From: Vibrio tetraodonis
GTDB lineage: Bacteria > Pseudomonadota > Gammaproteobacteria > Enterobacterales > Vibrionaceae
Assembly: GCF_003350295.1 (NCBI RefSeq)
Contig: NZ_QLYY01000011.1
Coordinates: forward strand, 62,001-126,000
Reading direction: 5' to 3'
DNA: 64,000 bases
Shown: piece after piece, positions 29,492 through 38,009 of the stretch
Layout of the letters: each line of letters starts with the position of its first letter
Position numbering within the stretch: the first letter of the stretch is position 1
Notes under the pieces: generated by a model
What the model saw: the letters and a program-made list of their open reading frames with translations, nothing else
What the model was told of the DNA's origin: nothing
Databases searched by the model: none
Position numbers and translations under genes: made by a program

Positions 29492-30381
29492 AAAACAATT
29501 CTCCCAGAATTGCTGTTGTGCTAAATGCATTTAAGAGAACTCAATACCTACCACTTCAAGTAGAAGCGATTGAAGGCCAGACAATCAAGCCAGATAAAAT
29601 ATACCTTTGGCATAACTTTGGTGAAAGTCTTCCAGATGAAATAAAACACCAATGTATTATTGCTGAATGTTCTGAAAATTTGGGCGTGTGGGCTCGGTTT
29701 GCTTATGCGCTAAATATAGATGCGGATTATATTTGTGTATTTGATGATGACACAATTCCGGGTAATAGATGGTTTGAGAATTGCCTACAAACTATGGAAA
29801 CACATGAAGGCCTTCTCGGCACTAGGGGATTGAGATTTTTAAGTTCCAAGCGTTATCATCCCTTTGAATCATATGGATGGGGTAAGGGTGATTCTAATGA
29901 GGAAACTCAACAAGTGGACATTGTAGGCCATGCATGGTTTTTCAAGCGAGAGTGGCTTGCAGCATTTTGGAGCGAGTTGCCGCCGAGCAATGCAAGTAAG
30001 ATCGCAGGGGAAGATATACATTTCTCCTACGCTTTACAAAAATATCTAGGCATATCTACTTATGTACCACCTCACCCTATAAATGACAAGTCTTTATGGG
30101 GAAGTCTTCCAGAATATGGCGAGAAGCTTGGAACAGATAACGCTGCTATTTCTTCTAGTCAAACTGCTTTAAATCGTTTTGATATTGCGTTGCAATATTA
30201 TGTAAGAAATGGATTTCAGCTGTGCTTAAGTTTCAGTGATAGGCTACAAAAGGGTGTTGTTTTGGGCTCTGGGATCCGAACTAATACTTTTGTAAGGTCT
30301 ATAACCAACAAATCCCCTTTTTTAAAAAACTCAGGAAAGAAGTTGTTAACGCTTCTATCAAAGCTTGGAATACATATTTAA
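29485..30381 (+). CDS. GT2-like glycosyltransferase
   Basis: 298 aa. IAVVLNAFKRTQYLPLQVEAIEGQ is a family 2 N-terminus, CVFDDDTIPGNRWFENCL holds the DXD-type metal site, and VGHAWFFKREW with GEDIHFSYALQKY is the acceptor/catalytic (ED) region. The C-terminal 80 residues are not recognised. It sits in the run of transferases before the ABC flippase and likely adds one repeat-unit sugar. Confidence 0.75.
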   Translation: MVENNSPRIAVVLNAFKRTQYLPLQVEAIEGQTIKPDKIYLWHNFGESLPDEIKHQCIIAECSENLGVWARFAYALNIDADYICVFDDDTIPGNRWFENCLQTMETHEGLLGTRGLRFLSSKRYHPFESYGWGKGDSNEETQQVDIVGHAWFFKREWLAAFWSELPPSNASKIAGEDIHFSYALQKYLGISTYVPPHPINDKSLWGSLPEYGEKLGTDNAAISSSQTALNRFDIALQYYVRNGFQLCLSFSDRLQKGVVLGSGIRTNTFVRSITNKSPFLKNSGKKLLTLLSKLGIHI

Positions 30382-30392
30382 GTGCTATACCT

Positions 30393-31652
30393 ATGAAGAA
30401 AGACACCAAGAATAATAAATCCCCTATACTTTTTATTTCATATTTTCAGGGAGTAAAGGGGTGCTGTCCAGCTGAGTGGGCCGATGATAAGATAGATGCC
30501 ATGAACAAGTTGGATAGAGAGGTTATACTCATATCCTCTATAATTTCTAAAAAATATGACTCCCAGGGGGTCAAGCACTATAGAGTCCCATCATTGTCAT
30601 GGACCGACCTTAAAACTGAATATTATCAGTTGAAAGCAGATAAACAAAAGATACCTTATGTAAAATTATTAGTTGCACTACCCTTTGTTTTTACAGTTGG
30701 CATCTTCCTTGATATTTTACAAAAAATGCTTACATCTGGTCTAGGTGGGAGTAAATTGTCTTGGGTTCTGAGTTCACTCTTTGTTAGTACACCTCTTAAG
30801 TTATTTTACCGCTGTAAAACAACGTTTACTACTGGTGGCCCGGTTTCAGCACATATAACCGGTTTACTTGTAAAAATCTTACTTAGGGGACGACTAATAT
30901 GTGAATTGCAAGATCCGCTTTGTGGAGAGGAAATTGGTAGAACTCCTAATTCAGCAAGAATGTTAGGTTTATTGGAGAAATATATAGTTAAAATATCCGA
31001 TAAAGTAGTATTTGTGACTAAGCAAGCAGCAGCGGAATCTCAAAATCGATATCCCAGCCACATGGAAAAAATTGTGGCGATCTACCCGGGCTCTAAGAAG
31101 TTTAAATTAGAACCAAGGCACCGGGATAATGGTGATAAAATTGAGTTAATACATCTTGGCACTTTATATTCATCGCGCAATCTATATAGTTTGATTCAAG
31201 CGATTGATGAGCTCATAGAAGAAGCTAAAATTGATAAAAACTTAATTAAAATCACCAATCTTGGTGATATCTATGGCGAAATGAAAGAGCACCATCTCTC
31301 AAGAAACTACATTGAACAGCTTCCCATTTTGCCAAGAGAGGAGGCTGTTGCTTTTGCAGCAACTAAAGATATTTCTCTTTTGGTACAACACAATGATGAG
31401 AGAAGCCAAGCTACTATTCCCTACAAAACATACGATTACATCAATATCAAAAACCCTATATTAGGATTGACTAATAGTTTAGAGCTTTCTTCTTTATTGA
31501 GAGATAATGGTCATGTATCTGCTGATATTGAAAATGTAAAGGAAATAAAAGCTATTATAATTTCTTTAGCGAATGGTTATGAATATTCTTTTAAAGAATC
31601 AAAGAATGTATCTATCGATATTATCACACAGACTGATGAAATGCTGCGATAA
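30393..31652 (+). CDS. GT4-like glycosyltransferase
   Basis: 419 aa with a GT-B layout. The N-terminus has FISYFQGVKGCCPAEWADDKI and a hydrophobic, probably membrane-contacting stretch (VKLLVALPFVFTVGIFLDIL, about residues 88-107). The C-terminal half carries VAIYPGSKKF, IHLGTLYSSRNLYSLIQAI and a DYINIKNPILGLTNS end in place of the usual EX7E, so it is a divergent family 4 member. It lies 5 bases upstream of the ABC flippase. Confidence 0.68.
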   Translation: MKKDTKNNKSPILFISYFQGVKGCCPAEWADDKIDAMNKLDREVILISSIISKKYDSQGVKHYRVPSLSWTDLKTEYYQLKADKQKIPYVKLLVALPFVFTVGIFLDILQKMLTSGLGGSKLSWVLSSLFVSTPLKLFYRCKTTFTTGGPVSAHITGLLVKILLRGRLICELQDPLCGEEIGRTPNSARMLGLLEKYIVKISDKVVFVTKQAAAESQNRYPSHMEKIVAIYPGSKKFKLEPRHRDNGDKIELIHLGTLYSSRNLYSLIQAIDELIEEAKIDKNLIKITNLGDIYGEMKEHHLSRNYIEQLPILPREEAVAFAATKDISLLVQHNDERSQATIPYKTYDYINIKNPILGLTNSLELSSLLRDNGHVSADIENVKEIKAIIISLANGYEYSFKESKNVSIDIITQTDEMLR

Positions 31653-31657
31653 AATTT

Positions 31658-33367
31658 ATGAGAAGTTATATAAATCTAGTCAGGCTTCTTCCAAAAGAGC
31701 AATTAAATAAACTGTTTTTAATTATACCTCTTTTGGGTATTGCTGGTGTTTTAGAGGTTGCGTCAATAGCATCTCTAATTCCTCTTTTGGGGTCCGTGCT
31801 TGACCCAGATAGAGTCAAAGATTGGAATGCTTTGGTTGGCCTATCAATGTTGTCCTATAAACAAACCATATGTTACCTTGTTTTTCTTGTTATTTTTCTA
31901 TTCATAGTTAAAGGGTTCTTTGGATTATTTGTATACAACCTTTCATATAAATTTGTAGCTGATGCAAAGGCCCAATATCAGGCTATATTATTCAAAGGTT
32001 ATTTGGAAAAAGACTTCATATACCATCTTAACAATAACTCAGGCGATTATTTACGCAACCTGACGACTGAATGTAATGCAATAGAAGCACGATTTATTAT
32101 GCCTTGTTTAGTACTATTGGCTGAAGTAATTCCACTATCATTCTTGGTAGTGTTCCTTCTATATCTTAATCCGTACGGATTTGTACTATCGGCAAGTTTA
32201 TTTCTGATTATCGGTTTTTTAATCGCTACCTTCAATGCAAAAAGATTAAAGACTTTAGCTAAACTACAGATATCATCAGATGGAAGTATAGTAAAGAATA
32301 TCCAGCAAACTTTTTCTTGTATTAGAGAAGTGTTAATCTACGATCGAACTTCATACATTGAAGAACGTTTTAAAACACACTGTGATGTGAGTGCTAAATC
32401 TATTGCCAAAGGTCTGACATATAATACAGTGCCTAAATTCGTATTGGAGGTAGTTGCGGTATTGTGTGTGTTTTTGATCGCTTTTATATCATACGCCTCG
32501 GGAAATGCTGTACAAGATATCTTGGTTGAGTTGGGAGTGTTTTTAGCAACTATGATAAAAGTTTTACCTTCAACAAATAAAATTATTTCTCATATTCAGG
32601 CACTTGCATATTCTAGGCCATCAATTTTCAATTATCTTACAGCTCTATCTAATCAGAAAACAGAGAAATACCAAGATACGACCAATATTGGAAGTTTTGA
32701 GTCTATCGAATTTAAGAATGTTTGTTTTGAGTATGATGGCGGCCATAGAATATTAGATAATGTAAATTTTGAAATAAAGCAAGGTGCTATTATTGGTATA
32801 GTTGGAGAAACTGGCTCGGGTAAAAGTACTTTGATAAATTTGCTACTCGGCTTGGTGAGGCCTTCTTCTGGTGAGGTACTAATTAATGGTGTACCTATTG
32901 TGTCAGCAAAAAACAGTTATTGGCGCCAGATAGGTTACGTACCCCAAGAAATCTATCTTGTAGATGAAAATATTAATAGTAATATTACATTTTATCGTAA
33001 AAATTTGGATGATCAGGTTCAGAAGATACTGAAATCCGCGTCACTAGAGTCGACGATCCACACTTTAGACAGAGGACTAATGACTAACGTTGGAGAAGGG
33101 GGGAGCAACTTATCAGGAGGGCAAAGACAGCGTATTGGTTTCGCTCGCGCTTTAATTGGTAATCCTGAGCTCTTAATTCTGGATGAAGCCACTAGCGCTC
33201 TTGATAGAGTCACGGAACAAAATCTTATAAAGAATCTCTCTTCAATAAAAGCTGACAAGACCATAATAATGATAGCTCATAGAGAATCATCCCTGTCTAT
33301 TTGCGATTATATACTACGAGTTCAAAATGGTAATGTATCACGAGAATCTAACCACTATAAGTTCTAG
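31658..33367 (+). CDS. PglK-like ABC flippase (fused permease-ATPase)
   Basis: 569-aa half-transporter. The N-terminal about 320 residues have six hydrophobic segments; the C-terminal ATPase carries Walker A GETGSGKST, the LSGGQRQRI signature and Walker B LLILDEATSALD. Size and layout match PglK/WlaB, which flips lipid-linked oligosaccharide. It ends the plus-strand transferase block, and no Wzx-type gene is present between hldD and wecA, so it is the best candidate flippase for this repeat unit. A lipid A or peptide exporter role is less likely from context. Confidence 0.8.
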   Translation: MRSYINLVRLLPKEQLNKLFLIIPLLGIAGVLEVASIASLIPLLGSVLDPDRVKDWNALVGLSMLSYKQTICYLVFLVIFLFIVKGFFGLFVYNLSYKFVADAKAQYQAILFKGYLEKDFIYHLNNNSGDYLRNLTTECNAIEARFIMPCLVLLAEVIPLSFLVVFLLYLNPYGFVLSASLFLIIGFLIATFNAKRLKTLAKLQISSDGSIVKNIQQTFSCIREVLIYDRTSYIEERFKTHCDVSAKSIAKGLTYNTVPKFVLEVVAVLCVFLIAFISYASGNAVQDILVELGVFLATMIKVLPSTNKIISHIQALAYSRPSIFNYLTALSNQKTEKYQDTTNIGSFESIEFKNVCFEYDGGHRILDNVNFEIKQGAIIGIVGETGSGKSTLINLLLGLVRPSSGEVLINGVPIVSAKNSYWRQIGYVPQEIYLVDENINSNITFYRKNLDDQVQKILKSASLESTIHTLDRGLMTNVGEGGSNLSGGQRQRIGFARALIGNPELLILDEATSALDRVTEQNLIKNLSSIKADKTIIMIAHRESSLSICDYILRVQNGNVSRESNHYKF

Positions 33368-33463
33368 TCTAAGAATCATTCGAATAGTGCAATAGGTAAC
33401 ATCAGTTTCTAAACAAGGCGGTAATATTGAATTTTGTGTTATAGAAGAAGATAGATATTTCAA

Positions 33464-33483
33464 GCAGCCTTTGATTAGGCTGC
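33464..33483. terminator. Weak hairpin between convergent operons
   Basis: GCAGCCT / AGGCTGC with a six-base loop lies between the ABC flippase and the minus-strand operon. Neither side has a clear T-run, so the terminator call is tentative. Confidence 0.35.
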
Positions 33484-33524
33484 CATTTCAGGTTGGGATG
33501 TTAAATCTAACATAGTACGACCAG

Positions 33525-34277
33525 CTAAAAGTTCGTTGCTTTAGCCAGAACAGGGCTCGATAAAAACAAGTTCAGATCGCTTGGAATGCCAAGACCATAC
33601 ATCCCATTTGCCTCCTCACCTATATTGAATATTCCAACTTGTGCACCATCATTGGCCATCAATGTATACACAGGAGCAACGTAGAATTCACCGTTACTTC
33701 TCAAATTATTCTTAACCATAGAATCAGCGTACTTGCAAAAATCAGAGCCTTTTGTAAAGTTGTAGATACCAACTGTTGCCTCATCAGAAACAACAACTTT
33801 CTCAACGACTTCCGTCACGATTCCACTATTATCCAGCTTAGCATATGACCATTTTGGGTCACTTGCTTTCATAGTCATTATGCTTCCATCAAGTTGTCGT
33901 CTATCTATATCTGCTAAATACTTATTTATATCCACGTCGATCCATTGATCTGAGTTTGCAATCATTAGCTGATCATCGCCTTCAAAAAGCTCTCTGGCTT
34001 TTAGTACGGTGATTGCTGCTCCTTCAGTAATACCGTCTATACCGACTATTTCATAACTTTCACAGGCGTTAGCAAACACACTCTCAAGATTAAACTCTCT
34101 GATATGCGAGTTTTGACATACAAATATGAATTTGTGTGGTTTAGTAGGTTTTAGGTTGTTTATAACCAGCTGAATCATATGTTTGCCATTTATATTTATC
34201 AATGGCTTAGGATCTGTAAATCCAGCATCTAGAAAACGACTTCCTCTTCCCGCCATGGGTACAACAATATTTAACAT
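33525..34277 (-). CDS. Sugar/alcohol-phosphate nucleotidyltransferase
   Basis: 250 aa with an intact nucleotidyltransferase start: IVVPMAGRGSRFLDAGFTDPKPLI contains the GXGXR loop and the following Lys, and MIANSDQWID has the metal-binding Asp. It closes the tightly packed five-gene operon. The substrate is unknown; with a HAD phosphatase and a phosphodiesterase alongside, a nucleotide-activated sugar or polyol phosphate is plausible. It is a clear paralog of the fused protein two genes upstream (shared PKWSY, NG-FY and the segment around GITEGAA). Confidence 0.75.
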   Translation of the reverse strand: MLNIVVPMAGRGSRFLDAGFTDPKPLININGKHMIQLVINNLKPTKPHKFIFVCQNSHIREFNLESVFANACESYEIVGIDGITEGAAITVLKARELFEGDDQLMIANSDQWIDVDINKYLADIDRRQLDGSIMTMKASDPKWSYAKLDNSGIVTEVVEKVVVSDEATVGIYNFTKGSDFCKYADSMVKNNLRSNGEFYVAPVYTLMANDGAQVGIFNIGEEANGMYGLGIPSDLNLFLSSPVLAKATNF

Positions 34278-34600
34278 TTCTCCTCCAAATACTTATCATT
34301 GAGAGCTCCTGGCAGCTTAACTACTGTTGTTATAGTATCTTCCAGTGCTTCAAAGTCTGTAACCTCTCCTGGTGAAATACGAAGAATATCTCCAGAAGTC
34401 AGAATATGACCATTCATTCTAGCTTTCCCTGAAACTATGACAGTAATTTCAGTTGCAATCTTGTGAAAATGTGCGCGTTCCTTATCGCCTTTGCTGAAAT
34501 GCTGAACCGCTACCTCTACATCGGTTGTTCTGTAAAGTGATGGCTCGAATCCTCCTACGAACCAACCTCTTAAGAAATCGTCTAATTTATGTTTATCCAT
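34271..34600 (-). CDS. Small cupin-domain protein
   Basis: 109 aa from the ATG at 34600, which overlaps the stop of the upstream gene (ATGGATAA); in-frame starts at 34612 and 34624 are further inside that gene. HFSKGDKERAHFHKIATEITVIVSGKARMNG carries the cupin His/Glu metal pattern (in pieces, HxH...E), and GDILRISPGEVTDFEA is the second cupin box. It may be an epimerase/isomerase or a sugar-binding regulator. It overlaps its downstream neighbour by 7 bases. Confidence 0.7.
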   Translation of the reverse strand: MDKHKLDDFLRGWFVGGFEPSLYRTTDVEVAVQHFSKGDKERAHFHKIATEITVIVSGKARMNGHILTSGDILRISPGEVTDFEALEDTITTVVKLPGALNDKYLEEKC

Positions 34601-35684
34601 CTGTTTTCTCATATAGGTAAGCATTCATACTTATCATATTTAGATCATTGTCCCATCGAATTACGTCTGTACCTACTAGTGTTTTATCACCAAGGGTCAG
34701 TTTGAATTCAATAATACTTTCGAGGTTGTCAGTGATAAATATGTTCAAGGCACAGAAGGATAAAGTGTCATGAGAATTAAATATAGCTTCGATATAATCT
34801 ATGACGTTATCTCTTCCTTCGCAGCGTATAGCGGGATCTTCTAAAACAAAGTTTAGAGAAAAAAACTCTCCAACTTCACTGATTTTTTTGTTGTTGAAAG
34901 CTTCAACATAATTCTTTGTTCTTTCAACTAGGCGTGCTTTAAGGTTATCCCTCTCCTCAGATATTCGCACTTCAAATGATTCAAGTGCGTGTTCATCGCT
35001 AATGTGGAAATATTTATTTTTATCAATAGATAAGGACTTAACTATACCTTTGTTGAGTATAATTTCGTTTAAAGTAGGGGATATATAGAAGCTTCCATTT
35101 GTTTTTACGTCTTTTTGAATCATGGACTTTGCGGCTTCGACAAACGAATGGGCTGTTTTGTAGTAATAAAGACCTGCAATCGCTTGCTTACTTATTGGCA
35201 TTTTTTCGGCTGCTTGGGTAACGTAGCCCTGTTTATTTGTTTTGACATAAGACCACTTTGGATGAATAGCTTCAAATGTTAGCACGCCAGCATCAACGCC
35301 TTCATCAATAAAGTCTTGAATTAAACTTGATATGTCAAAGTCCATTACTTGCTCGAAGCTAGCAATAATAAGTGGTTCATCCAGTTCAAATGTTTCAATT
35401 GCGAGTAACGCAGAGCATGCAGCACCTTGAGTATTTCCATTGATGATGCAAGTTTGAAAGTCACTACCTAGTAGTGTAACTACTTTTTCAAGTTGATATT
35501 TTTCAGCTTCTTGTTTGGGGACCGCGACAGTAATGCTTTTATCCATACTTAGTTGCTTAAAGGGCTGTGCCGCCCGTTCAATAAGCAGTTTGCCTTCTAC
35601 TTCAGTAAGTATACGAGGGAAAGAGTTAAGATTACTAACTTCAAAGGAATTTTTACCTGAAAGAGGAATGAGTACGTTAAGCAT
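34593..35684 (-). CDS. Degenerate nucleotidyltransferase fused to an NTF2/SnoaL-like domain
   Basis: 363 aa. Residues 1-240 align by eye with the intact nucleotidyltransferase downstream (HPKWSYVKTNKQGYV versus DPKWSYAKLDNSGIV; NGSFYISP versus NGEFYVAP), but the nucleotide-binding loop reads PLSGKNSFEVSNLNSFPRIL, so GXGXR and the following DPKP are lost. The last about 110 residues (YVEAFNNKKISEVGEFFSLNFVLEDPAIRCEGRDNV, in pieces) look like an NTF2/SnoaL fold. A non-catalytic regulatory or scaffold role, or a new chemistry, are both open. It overlaps the HAD gene by 8 bases. Confidence 0.65.
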   Translation of the reverse strand: MLNVLIPLSGKNSFEVSNLNSFPRILTEVEGKLLIERAAQPFKQLSMDKSITVAVPKQEAEKYQLEKVVTLLGSDFQTCIINGNTQGAACSALLAIETFELDEPLIIASFEQVMDFDISSLIQDFIDEGVDAGVLTFEAIHPKWSYVKTNKQGYVTQAAEKMPISKQAIAGLYYYKTAHSFVEAAKSMIQKDVKTNGSFYISPTLNEIILNKGIVKSLSIDKNKYFHISDEHALESFEVRISEERDNLKARLVERTKNYVEAFNNKKISEVGEFFSLNFVLEDPAIRCEGRDNVIDYIEAIFNSHDTLSFCALNIFITDNLESIIEFKLTLGDKTLVGTDVIRWDNDLNMISMNAYLYEKTDG

Positions 35685-36312
35685 TACATTCTGCCTCCAT
35701 TATAAATGATTTGATGTTGTCATATGTGACGTCATGAATAGTTTCTACTTTTAGTACATGTGCCCCCGAGGCATTTGCTGCCCTTAAGCCATTTTCATTG
35801 TCTTCGATAATTACACATTCTTGGGGCTTGAGACCTAGTTTAGAAATAGCTAGGTTATAGATTTCAGGGTCTGGCTTTCCTTGTTTAACATCTTGGTTTG
35901 AAAGATAGAAATCAAGGTACTCAATGAGGCAAGATTTCTCCATCATGGTCTTAACTGTATTTCTGATAGAGTTAGAAGCGACAGCAAGTCCATACCCCTC
36001 TTCTTTGAATTTTGATAGGGCATACTGATGATGGAATACTGGTTTACATAACTGGTGTGTAATATCCATCGTATACTGTTGTTTCATTTTATTGATAAAA
36101 CCATGAAGAGAGTCTGGCAAGACATAAGTTTTTGATAACATGTTTAATTTTTGCCCAGTAGAAAGACCATCAAATGTTACCAAGTGTTCATGTCTACTAA
36201 TTGTTAGGCCAAAAATAGCAAGAGATTTATTTAAAGCTTCGTAGTGCCAATCTTTAGCATCAATTAGTACACCGTCCATATCAAAAATGATTGCTTTTAT
36301 ACGACTACTCAT
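35677..36312 (-). CDS. HAD-superfamily phosphatase (beta-phosphoglucomutase-like)
   Basis: 211 aa from the ATG at 36312. The frame is open to 36432, but the extra residues are not HAD-like and lie inside the gene upstream. FDMDGVLIDAKDWHYEAL is motif I with a subfamily I cap, VASNSIRNTV motif II, KQGKPDPEIY motif III, and VIIEDNENGLRAANASG motif IV. It is likely a small-molecule phosphatase or phosphomutase feeding the nucleotidyltransferase. It overlaps the phosphodiesterase gene upstream by 8 bases. Confidence 0.82.
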   Translation of the reverse strand: MSSRIKAIIFDMDGVLIDAKDWHYEALNKSLAIFGLTISRHEHLVTFDGLSTGQKLNMLSKTYVLPDSLHGFINKMKQQYTMDITHQLCKPVFHHQYALSKFKEEGYGLAVASNSIRNTVKTMMEKSCLIEYLDFYLSNQDVKQGKPDPEIYNLAISKLGLKPQECVIIEDNENGLRAANASGAHVLKVETIHDVTYDNIKSFIMEAECNA

Positions 36313-36937
36313 TAAAAAACTCCTGTGCTTGTTGAGGGTAGTCTGTACACAGAGAGATTTTATCTGTGTATTTGTCATTGCAAAGAATAAACTCTTTAAG
36401 CGCAACCCAATATCTTTCGTAGTCATAGCCATGCAACTCGGGTGATACTAATGCGATATTCTTATCGATGCTCAAGAATTTATTCATGGTTGCTGTATCG
36501 AGAGTGTTAGAAGAAAAATTGTCCATCCATACTCCAGCGGACTGAGATAACAGGTTCGGAGCCGGCTCTATATCGGAGTGACGGGTATAGAAGTTTAATG
36601 AATGTCTAGAATAAATGAGTGCGTCTGGTATAGACATGTCAAAGTAAAAATGTTGAAACTTGTTGATTTCTGTTCCGATAAATTCATTCTGCAAACCATC
36701 TGCTTTTACATTTATTGCGAGAGGGGCATCCCTAAAGTGAGTTTTAACGATAGAGAGGAAATCTGAAAACCCGATTGACCCTTTGTTTGCAATATCATGG
36801 CTAATGACAAGCTCACCTAAGTAATCTCGGACATCAGTTTCTATTCCAAACCCGTGCTTCAACGCCTCAACGAATGCTTCCCGCGTGTTTTTCTGTTCAG
36901 GCTTTGTCCACAGCCCTCTGTGTGCTAGTATTTTCAA
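36305..36937 (-). CDS. Glycerophosphodiester phosphodiesterase-like TIM-barrel protein
   Basis: 210 aa, near the lower size limit for GDPD enzymes. AHRG at the N-terminus, IETDVRD, VISHD and INVKADGL follow the order of GDPD catalytic and metal residues (His, Glu-x-Asp, His, Lys). No signal peptide, so it is cytoplasmic. It is the first of five overlapping genes with a HAD phosphatase and nucleotidyltransferases, suggesting that it processes a phosphodiester or phospho-polyol precursor of the polysaccharide rather than scavenging lipid breakdown products. Confidence 0.72.
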   Translation of the reverse strand: MKILAHRGLWTKPEQKNTREAFVEALKHGFGIETDVRDYLGELVISHDIANKGSIGFSDFLSIVKTHFRDAPLAINVKADGLQNEFIGTEINKFQHFYFDMSIPDALIYSRHSLNFYTRHSDIEPAPNLLSQSAGVWMDNFSSNTLDTATMNKFLSIDKNIALVSPELHGYDYERYWVALKEFILCNDKYTDKISLCTDYPQQAQEFFNE

Positions 36938-36983
36938 ACTTTCCTCCGTTATTTACAAAGGTATTTACAGGATGACAGTAACT

Positions 36984-38006
36984 TTAGGTCATGGGGGGAG
37001 TGTTCTTGTACAAGAACACAAGGCTTATGCCAAAGGTAGCAAGGCTCCTAAATCTCTTGTTCGATATGGTACACCTGAGGATTAATGGTATCATAAAAAC
37101 TTCAAGAAACATAAAACCTTGAGATAATCTGATTGATAAGATATAAAAATCAGAAAATAAATAACTAATTGCAACTCCTATAATATAAGATTTGCAAAAA
37201 AGTGATGAAGTATTATCTAAGTTAAGTTCTTTCCAATAAAGAAAAATGAATAAACAAATTAGTAAAGACTTTATGTTCCTTAGTTCTATTATACTTATAT
37301 CTAAGCTATAGACACTTTTTTGGTAGCTACTAATTTTTTCTGGTACTTCAAAAAAATTAGAAGAAAAATTAATTATTATATCAGAGCCAATAAAAAAACC
37401 AAATATTAATGACACCAATACTCCATATATATATATATATCTATTGTCAATTGCTTTCAAGGGGATTGCGATAATTCCTGTAATAGATGAAATATGAAAA
37501 AATGAACCCAATGGAAATAAATAAAAAAACATATTTGATTTAGAATAAAAATATAAGGAAGCAATTATCAAACAAGCCCCTATTCCTTGTCTGATTTGAA
37601 CCATTTCATTAAATATAAAGTAGCTTGATATATATAACATTAAAAATTGAAGAAATAATTCCCTATCGCAATGAAAGATGTAAAAATAAACAAATAAGAC
37701 TGAGGATGTAACAATAAGCATTGCTAATTCTGGAGAAGGTAAAAAGCTAGCAAGAAAGCTGATAAGAGCAACAAAGCCTAGTTCAAAATCTCTTGCTTTT
37801 GATAGTTCGAAGACATCCTCGATGCTGCTTGACTGTACTAAGTTGTAAAATTCTAGATATGCCAAATAATCACTATTATGATCTCTGAAAAACCAAGTTA
37901 TTACAATGATAATAATAAAAATAAATATGTAAGATCGAGTGTTGCTTATATGTAATAAATCATAAGCAAATATAATAACTAGAACTGATAATAATGGTAG
38001 ATACAT
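36984..38006 (-). CDS. wzy: EpsG-type polysaccharide polymerase (Wzy-like)
   Basis: 340-aa membrane protein with about ten hydrophobic segments. The IRQGIGACLIIASLYFYSK...FHISSITGI pattern (conserved Arg and His, about residues 136-172) is that of EpsG family polymerases. It would polymerise repeat units on the periplasmic face. It starts 4 bases after the stop of the two-TM protein upstream. A run of (AT)8 at 37425-37440 lies inside the gene (codons for YIYIY), and its last codons include a perfect 20-bp palindrome. Confidence 0.72.
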   Translation of the reverse strand: MYLPLLSVLVIIFAYDLLHISNTRSYIFIFIIIIVITWFFRDHNSDYLAYLEFYNLVQSSSIEDVFELSKARDFELGFVALISFLASFLPSPELAMLIVTSSVLFVYFYIFHCDRELFLQFLMLYISSYFIFNEMVQIRQGIGACLIIASLYFYSKSNMFFYLFPLGSFFHISSITGIIAIPLKAIDNRYIYIYGVLVSLIFGFFIGSDIIINFSSNFFEVPEKISSYQKSVYSLDISIIELRNIKSLLICLFIFLYWKELNLDNTSSLFCKSYIIGVAISYLFSDFYILSIRLSQGFMFLEVFMIPLILRCTISNKRFRSLATFGISLVFLYKNTPPMT

Positions 38007-38009
38007 GAA

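Noticed and set aside
33417..33427. GGCGGTAATAT, similar to the ops element
   Set aside because: It matches ops only in the first seven bases and lies downstream of the ABC flippase, with no plus-strand gene after it for more than 5 kb.
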